Origin: Pyrocephalus nanus
Taxonomy: Eukaryota > Chordata > Aves > Passeriformes > Tyrannidae
DNA: 64,000 bases
Assembly (NCBI GenBank): GCA_038380795.1
Contig: CM076260.1
Span: 80,451,843-80,515,842 of the forward strand
Direction of reading: 5' to 3'
Positions 47,700 to 60,700 of this stretch are shown one piece after another; within the stretch, counting starts at the first letter, position 1, and every line of letters starts with the position of its first letter. The notes under the pieces were generated by a model. That model was given only the letters and a program-made list of their open reading frames with translations, ran no database searches and was not told the DNA's origin. The position numbers and the translations under genes are program-made.

Positions 47700-48758
47700 G
47701 TCTGCTTTTAAAAGAATAGGTTTGTGACTTTATTTATACAAATTGAAGCTTTATAGGGACATTTACTCCTTAACCAAAGACTGTTAATGAAATAATTATT
47801 CAAAAATATGGTTTGTAACTAAGATTTCTGTACATTTTTGTACCTTTTCCAGACTATTATATTAGCTTTACCACTGGGTTTTCAGTGCTGTGATATGCAG
47901 GCTTAAAATACTGCAAAATGTTTACAGACAGTAAGTATTTCAATTATAGTAGCATTCATATTAACATTATGAAAATAATTTTGGCTCAAATTTCAAAGTA
48001 TGTGGGTAGTATCCCATCAAATTTGATATGCTTTTGTAAGCATCACACCATCTATACAAGTAATTTTTTGCTGACAACAAACTGTAAGAAATAGCAAAAC
48101 ATCTGAGGTGTGATCTAGTTTTATGAACTAAAGAGCAGCTTTCCCAAAGTTTAAGACAAATACAAAAAAATATTGCACAGCTTAAAACACAATTGTTTAC
48201 ATTCTGACTTCAGTACAGTACAACTTAACCGTGAACATAAGGAATTAGCAATTTGTATTGCGAGTCAAATTATTTGTACCAGAAGGTCAAACATAATTTC
48301 TAAAATTTAAAACAGTATGTTTAAAATGTTTACTTGTTATAGGAATTCTAAACAAACCTTTGAAAAGCTTGTGGAATTACTTTTAAGGGTCTGTAACTCC
48401 CATAAACCAACATTAAAAGTTCTGAGCAATACAGGTCATTCAACCCAATATTCCCTCAAAAAGCTATCAGACAGTAAGCACATTGTGAAGTATACATTTT
48501 TATTTAACATTCCTAAAATAAGCTGTATTTACATATTATATAAATGTATGAAGTCTTAATATAAAATAGAAAACTGCATTGACTGAGGAAATCACACTCC
48601 ATATGGAGTTACTTACTGAAGACCATTTTTTATGAAATTTTACAATAATTTATATAAATTATCTCTTCCAAATTAGATGATTTTTCTTCTTTTTACTAAT
48701 TCACACAATTTTGATGACTTTACAAACAGTGGTGTACATTATAAACTTAAAAAAACAG
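47700..48758 (-). other. Probable 3' UTR of AHCTF1 copy B
   Basis: AT-rich sequence directly downstream of the copy B stop codon. Minus-strand AATAAA hexamers (TTTATT on +) occur at 48504-48499 and 47734-47729, among others, giving possible 3' UTRs of about 0.25 to 1 kb or more. The true end cannot be decided by sequence. Confidence 0.5.
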
Positions 48759-51700
48759 TTACAGCATCTTCCGGCGCAAAACTGGCTTTGGAAAATTAGA
48801 CAGTCTTTTTTTGTTCTTTCTTAGAGTTTTCCCTGCTGCATCTGTGGTTTCTTTCTGCTTGCTTTTTGTTCCATCTGCTGGAGTTGCAAAAGGAGAGATG
48901 AATTTTACTTCTACGGGTGGAGGTGACCAAGAACATTCTTTTGTGGTTCTGAAAAGAAAGGTAAGTATCAAAACAATTTTTTATTTCCAACAGTATTTAG
49001 TAGAGGGAAAAAATACCATGGAATTACAAAATGAATGCTGAAGAAATATTAACTGACTTCTTTGTAGACAGAATTAAAAAGAACCTAAGTAAGTTTTGTT
49101 TTGCTTTAATTCTTTACCAAACTGTCCCAAGCATTCTTGGGCGCTATTTGTAAAAGCTTTTAGAGCTCCCTGTCCCAGCTTTTAAGAGGTAAATTGTCCT
49201 CAAACAGCTTTCCAGAAGGAACCAGGAAACATATCCAGAAGGAACCAGGAAACATGTCCAGAAGTAAAAAGTTCCACAAAGAGTGTGTTTTCAAAAGGTG
49301 AATTAAGATAATTAATTGAGAGTGAATTAAGAGCATGACATAATTGCAATGATTAGTATCCACCTGCCTTTTTCTATCCCCTCCCTCTTCCGTTTCCTTT
49401 AGAAAAACAAACCCTTAAATGGGGAAAAAGGTGCCTATTACACCAGCAAGCTGGACAGGCTCATAAAGTCAGAAGAGAATTGCGCAGACAAGTGAGGAAG
49501 AAGTAGGTGCTTAACAGCTGAATCACCGTAACAATAAAGAAATGCAAGTAACTATTTAAAAATAATTTCATACTTGCTTGCTTTCTTCGTTTTTGATTTT
49601 GTAGTTCTAGCTCTCTTCAATTTTTGCTTTCCCTCAGACTCTACAGATTTGGTATCCTCTTCCTCTTTAGTTGGAAGCTCCTATGTTAAGGCAACAAAAA
49701 ATGATACTGAGGACCAAGTTCTTATACTTCAACAGAACAAAAATTAATGTTTCTTTCATTGAGAAGTCATTGTAACAATAATTCCAAAAGCATTAGTTAC
49801 CCTCTGCAAAAACAAACCTTCCGCCTCAAATTATTTTCCCATCCTAAAAGTTTAAATTCTCAAATTAACAGATAACATACCAAGTAAGTTTAAAGAAAGC
49901 CACTGTGCCTTCAAAAGTTTTTATCAATTCCTGACTTATATACATTCAAAACTGATTTTTGTACCTAGTTTTCATGAAGAAAAGAAAGTTCTCTTTTTAG
50001 GTATGTTTCCAAGGAATAAGGCAAAACATTGGAAAGTATGATTTCAAAAAGTAGTACAGAGCAAAAATCAAAAACATGGGACAACTAGTGCCTTTACTTA
50101 CTGGTTCTTTCACAATTCGGGAAATGCTGGATACATCTTTTCTCCTTGACCTCAAAAGAGGGGGTGAAAAGACGAACTGAGAAGACAAATCCGGGTCTAA
50201 ATCCTTAAACTGCACAGGATGGTCTGCTTTTCCAGCTAAAATGACAATGCATCGTTAGCATGCATGAACATTATACATGAAGGACAGTGATGTTAAATTA
50301 CAGCTGATAAACAAGAGTACAAATAGGTTCCTGAAATAACAGGTCCAATCAGTTTTATAAACTCCCCATGAAAAGGTATTTTTCCGCCAGTAACTGCCCC
50401 TCGGGATCCATTCTTTTACAGCCAATTGTGGAAAAAAAACAAACCAAACAAACAAAAAAACCCAAACAAAAACCAAAAACCTAGGCCAATGATTTTACCT
50501 GCAGTTATATAAGCAAAGATACTATGCTCAAGAGGCATCAACAGCCCTTACACATCTCAAAAAAATTTTATCATTTACTCCAATTAAAATACTCCCATGC
50601 ACATTAATTTTGCTGACAAAGTATATGCCCATGAAAAATAATCACATAATTTAACAGCTGTACAGTTTGTTGCAAGATGCAACTCATTTGAACTTCAAAA
50701 CTGAACAGAACTTGGAAGCATGCCTCCTTTATTTCCCTGCTGGGGGGAAGGGATGGCATGGCAATCAGAGATAAACCCCTGGTTTTCAGAACTGATAGAA
50801 ACAAAAACTCAGCTTAAATTTCATTTCACTGCTTAGATCAGCCTCATAACCTCTTAGTTCCACTAGAATGAACCTAGTCATGTAGAGTTCAGGCAACTGG
50901 ACTGCCTCTTGCCAAATTTTTTTTTTGCATGCTTACATTCTTTACAATACTTAAAACCATCCTCACATTTTGTATTCTGTGGATTAAAGAAGAGGAATAT
51001 GCCCTATGTTGTGTACAAACATAGTGCACCTACCTTCAAATTTCTTTGTCAGCTTTGTGAGAGGAGGAGAGAAATGAAAAGACTCATTTTCCTCAAAAGT
51101 CAGTTTCTGATGCACGGCAGTTTTGCGGGATCTGGTTCTTGTAACACGATCTGTTGGAGCTCTTGATGTTTGATCGTGTCCTGATGGCTTTATGTCTTCA
51201 AGCAGCAAAGGAGTGCCATCAGGTCCCTGCGGGAGGGCCTCCTCCGACATTGATCGCCTCTTTCTGCCCCGGCGCCCTGTCCTTACTGCAGTCCTGGGTG
51301 TGGCTGGCTCCTCGCTTGGCTGTGCAGGTGTTTGCTCAGGAGTATCCGTTTTTTCTGGTTTCTCACGTGGCACTCTTCTAGTTCTTCTCCTAGGAGTATC
51401 AAGGACTTCTACCTTCCCACCTGAATTTATGTCTTCCTGAGTAGAGGTAGACTCTGTGTCTGCCGTAAGATTTTTTGCCCCCTTCCTAGCACTTCTTCTA
51501 GGAGTGACAGGAAGTTTAAATTCTGTTTGAGGAAGCGATGATTTAGATAGATCAAGATCAGAATTTTCTGAAACTTCTGATGAACTAATGTTTCTTCTTC
51601 TGCCTCTTTTAGTTGGCACAGGTAAAAGGAGTTGGTCACTAGGCTGCACCTCTTGATCCTTGACAGTATTTTCAGTAAGCTGTAAATTAAAGCTTTTCGG

Positions 51701-54700
51701 TTTTCTTGCACTTCTACTGGGACTGACTGCTGGTTTCATCTTACGATCAGTGTCAGTCTGGCCAGTTTTTGGACCTCCAGCTGAACCTCTTCCTCCTCTA
51801 ATCCTTTTGGAAGTAGAAGAGGTAATAATGCTACCTTCAGCAAGAGACATTTCCTCATTAGCCTCTTCTGAGGATTCAGATGCAGCTTCCTTTGCTCTCC
51901 TTAATCTTCTTCTTGGAGTAACAGCTACGGACTGTGTAGTGTCAGATGAGGTTTGTTCATCAGAATGGCTGCTTTCTGTTTTTTCTATTTGCGTCAGTTT
52001 AGGTTTCCTACCTCTCCTAGGAGTAACAGGCGTCGCAGGTATTTGCTCCTCTTGAAGATTTTCCTCTGTTTGAAGACTGGAAGTCTCAGATGCTTCTTTT
52101 GTTCGCCTAGTACTTCTCCGAGGAGACAGTCCAAATGGAACTGGTGTGCCTGTCTTCAGTAGTTGCTGAGGGTCTGCTGACAGAATACTTAGATTTCTAC
52201 TCAGTTGTCCCCTTGTGCGTGTTCTTGGAGCAATGGCATACTCTACTTGATGTCTGCTGGTGTCCTCTTCCACTCTTTCTGGCACAGGTGTTAAGAAAGC
52301 TTTTGCCTTCTGGAATCTAGTTACCTTTTTACCTATAGTTTCATGAATAGATTGTTCTACAACTTCAGATGTAAATTCTTTACTTCTTGTGTCTTTGATT
52401 ACATCCAGTAAGTTCTCAGCAATAGCAACCTTAATGGGTTCAGGCACATATGGCAATGACTCTGCAGTATTTTGAGATTCCTGATCACCAGTTACAGTGG
52501 ACACCGAGTTTGTAACATGTTCCTGGCTTTCAGTATTTCCTAAATTGGTCACAGGTTTTTCCTCCATTGTTGGACCTTCTGGTTTACAAGCATCTACTAA
52601 TGTAGGGTCTCCCATCTCTGCTTCACCTTCTTCTCCTTCCAAAACTAAGCTAAAACTACTCTGAGATAGAAAAAGGTCTCCCTCTCCCTCAGCTGCATCA
52701 CATTCACCATCTTTATTATCAGGCAAATCACAGGCAAACTGTTGCTCTATGTTTTCATAGCTATAATGAAGACTGCCCGATGGATCTAGTTCACTATATG
52801 GTGATGTTTCAGGTGGTGGTTCTGAGGTATCTTCAATAACCTGAAGTTAAAAAATGTCCGTTAATACTTTATTCCTTACCAAACAGACTAACTTCACACT
52901 GAGCCAGATGAACTGCCAGATGAAGACAGTGAAAAGCTGCTTTTCCTTTCAGATCACCACCAAATGTAAAGTTAACAACATACAATGTACTCTCTACTAG
53001 AGATGAAAGTTTATACATTGAAGGGGCAGAGATCAGAGCAGTCAGTGGATGCAGTTCCCAGGCTCCCTGTCTGCTATTTCCGTTCAGGACTAACAATGTG
53101 CCACCGCCCATGGGCAGGGGGCAGTTTCACAACACAAGGTGTGTGCACAAGTGGCACTGATCATCACGTTGCACTTCTGCACTACTCCACACCCACAGAG
53201 ACTGACCCACTCTGTGACAGGGTAAAATACAATTATGTGCCCAGAGTTTTGGTCATGACAGTTGTAACTGCAACACCTAGTCAGACTGGCCAGGTATCAC
53301 ATCCAGAAAGTCAACACTGCACTTGAAGGAGTCACCTGGATTGCACGAGATAACATAGTCTAAATACCTCCATGTCATGAAGAAATATCTTGACACCAAA
53401 ATGAGTTCATTACTGGGAATTCTGTTTGTGTTAAGAAGGAACAAATAGTAAAGGACCTATATCATTCTGAAAGTGAGTTTGGCTCCCACATAATTTTGTC
53501 ATTTGGTAAATGGCTCCCAGTATCAAGAAGCTTTCTTATTGATTTTAACATTAAAACTTTTTCTTTTTAAGTCAAATAAAAAATGCTTGAATTTCAGTAA
53601 ACCAAATGAATGCAGGGTTATTTTGAAAAACAGTTCAGGCATTTATTTTTCACTAATATAGCTCTCAAAGGCCTACATCTTGACAGGTTCTATTCTATGT
53701 TATAGGAATAGAAAATGCACAAGTGAAAAAAAGTACCTGCCCTTTTACATAATGAGGTTTTAACTCGTGCCAAGAAGCTAAAGAAAATGAGACATTTCTG
53801 TATGCCTTTTAATTGCCAGCAAAACAGGTCTGTCCTCAAAACTCTTTTATATTTTGTAGAAAATGGGAAATTAGTTTACTTACATGAATTTCCTCAGTTT
53901 TAGGAAGACTAGTAGAAACAGGGACTTTTTCAACTTCAGCTGCTTCAGGGTTACATTCTTCAGGTACATCCACACACTTCCCCTCAAGGCGATTTTCTGA
54001 TTGAGTACTGACCACATCCTCACTGTCAAGGATACTTATAACAGCTGGAAGAGATTTATGTCATTTTAACTTAACTGTTATATAAATAACACAAGTTTAA
54101 TCAACAGGAAGTAACAGAGGGATCAGGAGCCAACAGTACAGTTCTCCGTCCTGCCACATATATTGGGCTTTCTCCAAAAAACCAAAAGCTATCGTGCTGA
54201 TTTGGGCTGGGATAAAGTTAATTTTCTTCATAGTAGCTGGAATTGATTGCTGTGTTCTGGATTTGAGCTTAAGACTGTGTTGATGACACAGGGATGTTTT
54301 TAGTTACTGCTGAGCAGCGCTTACACAGGGCCTAAGCCTTTTCTGCTTCTCACCCCATCCCATTGGTGAGTGGGCTGGGGGTGCAAAACAAGTTTGGGGT
54401 GGGGGCAGATACAGTCAGGACAGCTGACTGACCTAAGGGATAGCCCATACATATGGCATTATGCTCAGCACAAAAGGCAGGGGAAAGGAGGAAGCAGGCA
54501 GTATTTGCAGTTATGGTACTTGTCTTCCCATTACACACAGTGGAGCCCCACTTTCCTGTAGATGGCTGAACACCTGACTGAAGACAGGAACTGGTGAATT
54601 AATTCCTTGTTTTGCCTTGTTTGCATGCAAGACTTTTGCTTTCCTTATTAAACTGTCTTTATTTCAACCCACAAGTTTTCTCACCTTTAGTTTTTCAATT

Positions 54701-57700
54701 CTCTCCCCCATTCCACTCCAGGGTAAATGAGTGAGCAGCTGTTTGGGACTTAGTTGTCAACTGTGTTTAAACCACAACAACTATATACCTGGCAAAGGAT
54801 GCAGCCCCACAGTAAGGAAGAGGAAGGAGAAAATCAGCTGTCAAGTCCATAGGGAAAAAAACAGAGGAAAAGGTGGCTGGAAAGACACACTGGTGGACAG
54901 TTTCTTCAATCTTAGTACTGAGGATGCATCAATTTTTAAAATTGTAACTCAGCAGATCCCATGGCACACAAATTAGTAGTGGTGTACAACATTAAAATAA
55001 ATACTGATCTCTCTTTATAATACTTCGAGTTTTGCCAGCATCTTGATCAAGAACAGGAAGATTCACTATGCATCTTCTACAAGGGCTTTCTTTAGGGAGG
55101 GTATCGTCTCTGTAGTTTAATGAAAGTTGACAGTAATATGCTACTGTACTACTTCAATCTGAGACAACTGTAGTGGTATCACAAATTACACATTTCACTT
55201 CAGGAGTTCTGCTACCTTAATGCACAAAGCACCTCCAACATAGTGTACATACATTCACTGTCTGCCTCCGGGAACTCAGAGAGCTGTGGATTTGCTGCAA
55301 CTGGTATGGCTTTTTCTTCTGATGAAGAGGTCATTTCAGTCTCCTGGTAGTTTCTTTCACTTCATGAACAGAAAGAAAGGAATTCATCATAAATCTTGAA
55401 AACAAACCTTGAAGAGCTTTACAAGTCACTTTCTCACTGTAAAATCTTCAAGTTTCAAACCAGAAAAAACACAAGAAAAATCAGAAATTCCTTTACCGAC
55501 ATATTTTCATTAAATTTGTGACTCATTTTATGGAATGAATCAAATACTTCCCATTCTTCCTAGCTATCTAACATTAGATAATAACACAATAGAGTTGTGT
55601 TAAATACAGTATTTCTCTTCTGTAGAAAGAGGGCAACTACTATAACAGAGGTTCAGAACAAACTGAACAAAAGTCTGTACCAGTGTAAGTTACCATTTGA
55701 AACTAAAGGCTATTACATTGCTAACATTCTGTCTTTATCATTAAGCAGCAGCAGCTTTTAAAGTACGTGGTGAGAAAACTGCTTCCCTTTCCATAGAGAA
55801 ACAAATGCTAATTGAGCACACACAGAAAACAGAAATTAAGTGTATAAAATACTGCCCAAAAGCACTCAAACTCCAAAATAAACACGCTGAAGCTGCAAGA
55901 ATTTCAGGATTAATTTTTAACTACACAATTTTCAGACAAAAACAGGGCTTATGTTGACAGTATCTGCTTAGTAAGCCTCAAACTGTAATAAGGTTTATAT
56001 AGTTTGTTGACTTAAGTCTTTATCATCATACTTTGGGGTCTGCAATGATTTGAGAAACAAGGCTCAAACTGACAGCTAGTCAATGTGCATTAAATTCACG
56101 CCAGATTACTTTTGCTCACAGATAGAATGGAATAGACAGGCCCCTACAAGTAAGAACATAGAAAAGAACCAATCCCAGGCCAAAATCACAGTTTTCAAAT
56201 GCAGAAAAGCCAGCAGTTATATTTTGTGTGAACTTAAAGATCTATCTATTCCATAAGCTCACCCTTCATTTGCAGCCCCAGAAGTAGTAGCCTCAGCAGC
56301 TTTAAATACCAATTTATCATCCTCGAGAAGGGTAAGACATTCAGCATTTGATTCTTCCACACATCCTACAAAAATGAAGAGATGGATTACTTCCTTGTAG
56401 TACTTAACATCACTTTTTTCTTTTAAAATGCTCACAGGACTTTGAAGTGATCCTTTACGCACTTCACCTAGGATAGTGATTTAACAAAATAATGCAGGTC
56501 TGAATTCTTCTTTCCACTAAAACAAGAAGCTTGATGCATAATTTCAGTCAACAAAATCACCACTAATAATTCTGTTGACAAACTAAACTTGCTATGTTAC
56601 TAATACATAAAAACTTCAGAAAATATCTCTCCTTCTTAAAATTGGGTAAGAAGGTTTTTTTATTTTTCTTTGGATATTTATCTAATTCTAACACTTCTTT
56701 CCTTTCTTACTCCATTTCTCCTCTTTACAAGAATGCAAAGATAAAGTTTCTTTATAAGATTATTGTTTAGTGATTAGTACCTTACTAATTTTAATGAAAA
56801 GCATCTTTGATTTCTTGTCCAAATCCAAGACAGCTAAAATAGGACAGCCAAATGTTCTGACCTATTTTACTAAAAACATGCAGATCTGGTGAATCCTTTT
56901 TACCAATGTACACAGACAGAGTCTGCATTTCAGCATTCCTGTTATTGAGAAAAAAGGAGCTGAGGAACTTCAACAGCAACAATCACTCCTCAGGATCTTC
57001 TAGAACCACCTCGGACTTAGGACTGAATCAGCATGCATATGATGCACTGATACTGGAGTACCCACTCACTGTTATGAGCTGTTTCAAGACCTCAGACACA
57101 GAACTCAAAAACTTGCCTACATGTCCCAGGAAAACTTTTTTATAAAGGGTTCAGCAGACTCAGCTGTTTATCAAATACTGACTGTAACTGTTGGCACGTC
57201 TCCCTGCTCCTGAACTACTTCCATTCCCAGCTCTTCATCACTGCTCACCAGCTAGTGAGCTACATCTCTTCTAATTTGCCAGCTGACCTGCTAATATGAG
57301 CACATCCTCTGCAGCTGGACTGGCTTCAATGAGTTGAATTGAGCTGAATTATCAAAGATCAACTGAAATAGGTTTGGAAAAGGCTGTATAAGCTCTTGAG
57401 CCAGCAAAATGATCAACCACAGCTGTAATGAGCAGCAGATACACAAGCAGACTCACTTCCAGAAGAAAACTATTCAACTGAGCCCTAATGAGGTGGTTAA
57501 AAGGAAAAAAAAATAGTCAAAGCATGCCATACATTAAACTTGCTGTAAAAAAACCTGCTGACTATGAGTACCCCTAAAACATAACCAGAAGCCCAAGTTT
57601 TCAATTTATCTCCTTCTGAAAACTCCCACAAATCACTGCTGCCTTTCAGCTGTAACTACATACAAAAAATGCCAGTCAAACAAAGTATACGTTCATAATG

Positions 57701-60700
57701 TCCAGGATACATAAAAAATTACTTAAAATGTAATGGTAATTTTTAAAACCTAGAACAAGGAAATGCCTAGGACACTTGTGAGCATTCACCATTAACTGCT
57801 GCACTCATCAGCATCTTAATCTTCTAAAGACATTTGAAAAATTCAGAAATTTAGGTTATCATAGGATGAAACACACCAGCTCCTGCTCTTGGTTCCGAAA
57901 GATCTGGTTGATCCATCTGGAAAGGTTTATCTTCAACCAATTCACTGTCTTCTTCCTTCTCCAATTCTTGAACATCAGCAGTTTCTTCAGTGGAAGAATT
58001 AGCTGGTTTAGCAGCTATAAAGATGACATCATCTTCAAAATCACCAGGTGATTTTGCATCATGATACTCCAAAGTAGTTTGGTCTGATCTGACAGAGAAG
58101 TTACTGTTTTCTTTGCTGACATCCATTTTTTCCAAATCACCTCCAGATATGTTTTCTGAAGACTCCTGCAATTCAGCATGATTGTCCCCAGCATTGCTCA
58201 GAGTAAACAGAGTTGTTTTACCTCTACTTTCAGACCAAGCATCCTCTATCATGTCATCATGATGCTCAGATGAAGCTCCAAATAGTGCTTTATCATCTTC
58301 TGTTACCTAAAAAAAAGTTCAGATCAGTAACATGAGCATGCTTTCTGTCAAAGCAAAACAAAAAAAAACCCAAACATATACTGATATTTTTAAGTTAGAC
58401 ATGTTCCCTTAAAAGGCAATAAAAATTCTCACCCTAGCACTACCTTAAATTTAAAGCTGAGCATAAAAATTAATCACACTTTTGACTGCTTATTGAGTTT
58501 CCACAACATTAAAGAATTAAGATAAAGTCACTCTTATAAGTGCTTGCTTATAATGTCATCTCAAGGCTGTTCATGGGGTTTAGCAGCGTGTTTTCAACAG
58601 GACAGCTTTGCCTAATAAAATCGTAACTCAAGACTCGTCTCTGTTATACTTTCCAACCCATATGAACTACTAAAATATGCTCGTGTTCACAATGCCTGTA
58701 GCACAGAACAAGAAACTTAATCTGGCTACAGTGCCACTATTAGTAAGAACTTCATAAGGGAGAGAGCACCTCCTGTTACAATTGAGTGGCTCTTTAAAAC
58801 AGACAACAAAAGGTATAAATAAAACCAGATTGAGACAATTTGTTAGGACATGCACAGAAACCTCATACATGTACATTCTAGAACATGCTCCCTTTTCTGC
58901 CCCTGATTTTGGTACATTACACTGGCAACTGCATGACAGGCTGAACAGTGGAATCCAGCTCCAGAAGAACTATAAGAGCAGAAGGGGCCACTGTTAGATG
59001 GACCAACTTCATTAGAAAACCACACAGATGTTATCCGGCGTGCAAGGCGAGAAGCAAACATGAGAACTTCAGGGCTAGAGAACAGACAACACTACAGCTC
59101 TTTTCATAGGGGGTTTCTTTTACCAGAATTTAAGTAAACCTAGCCTTGCAAAATGACAGGCAGGAAGTCAACACAGCTTATGACTTTTGTTAATTGCCAG
59201 GAGGTTTAATTCACAGAATTTAACAAACCCAACAAGTGGCTCAGTCTATATTCCTTACCTTCCTGCCACACCTCCATTTGAAAAGGTACAGTTGGAAGCT
59301 GAATTAGCAGTTTGAACAAGCACAGGTCCTAAAAACCCCTGAGTAAAAACCACCGAAGTCCCTGACATTTATTATGAATAATAATAATAAACCTGCAGGC
59401 ATGTGAACAGGTCTAACATAATAACCTTTTTTTGACCAAATTCTGCCATTCTGATTTGCAATCCAAATTCTCAGTATAAAGAGTATTGGCAAACTTTAAA
59501 GCAAATCACAGCATTTAACTGCAAAAATCACTAACTGCAGGCCAGCTTACCCCAACAGTCCATTTTGCATTGGAATTCTCTTCCCTGAAAGTTATTCTAA
59601 GTTCCTTTGCTCGTAGTGGAGGAGTAACTGATCGTCCTGGAGATGCAGAGGGAGTTGCTAGGGGTGTAGTGCGAAGGCTGGACCTGAGAATAGACTGAGG
59701 AGTAAACCCAGGAAAACCAGAAGAAGATGCGGCCAAAACTTTAGCTCTCTAGGAAAAGAAATAAAACCACTTAATTTGAAAATAGTTAAATCTTCAAAAC
59801 ACAAAACTGCAGTTGTCAAAAGTATGAGCTTAAATTACAAACTGGGTCTATAGCAGCAGGGAGGAGAAAGTTTTGCCTCTGCACTGTTTTTCCAAAGGTA
59901 CAAAAAATTTTAAAGATAAAACTCCCTGCTTCTTATGTTTCTTTTGCTTTGTTTTTTTTTTTAATGCCAACAAAAAAGTTATTTTCAAGTTAATTTCTTG
60001 AAGAAACAGTAATATGGCACCTTGTTGTCTGCAACGTTATCTTCTATCCCAGTAAATTTACAATTTCTACACTACTTTACACAAGGCACACAACATCAAC
60101 TGTTATTCCATATGGCAGCGTTTCCAGTTGCTGTGTCCAACATGGCAACTCAGCAAAGCAACAGCCACAGCTTATTTCTTCACTAATTAATCAGCTGTCC
60201 ATGACATGAAGTGACATTGCTGTAAAAGTACATACAAATCTTCGTGTAGAAGTGTTCAGGTCTTCTTAACTCAGCTCAGAAATATTTTACAGAATTGAAA
60301 GGGTTTAAAAGGAGAAGGAAGAAGCTGGTTCAACGGTATGGGTGACATTTCATTACAAGATTATAATTCAGAGATTAATTGTTCTATGGAATAAAAACAA
60401 GTGTATTTCTCAAAGCTATGGGACAAGGGGACCACTGCAATTAATGAGAATTCAACTTCCCTCTTCAGGACTATTCTCAATTTACTGCTTCCAGAAACAC
60501 TGTGTATACAATAACCACATGCATACTGAAAATATCTTGCAATTTTAATCCAGTAGTGTTCCCGTTAATACTCTGATGGTTTAATTTTAAACAAAGCTCA
60601 CAAGTTTTTCTTCTGGTTGTTTGCTAACAGCTTTTTAAAATACAAACCTTTACCACAAGAGGAGTCTCCAGTAAATTCAGCTCTGATGCTCTTGGAAAAT

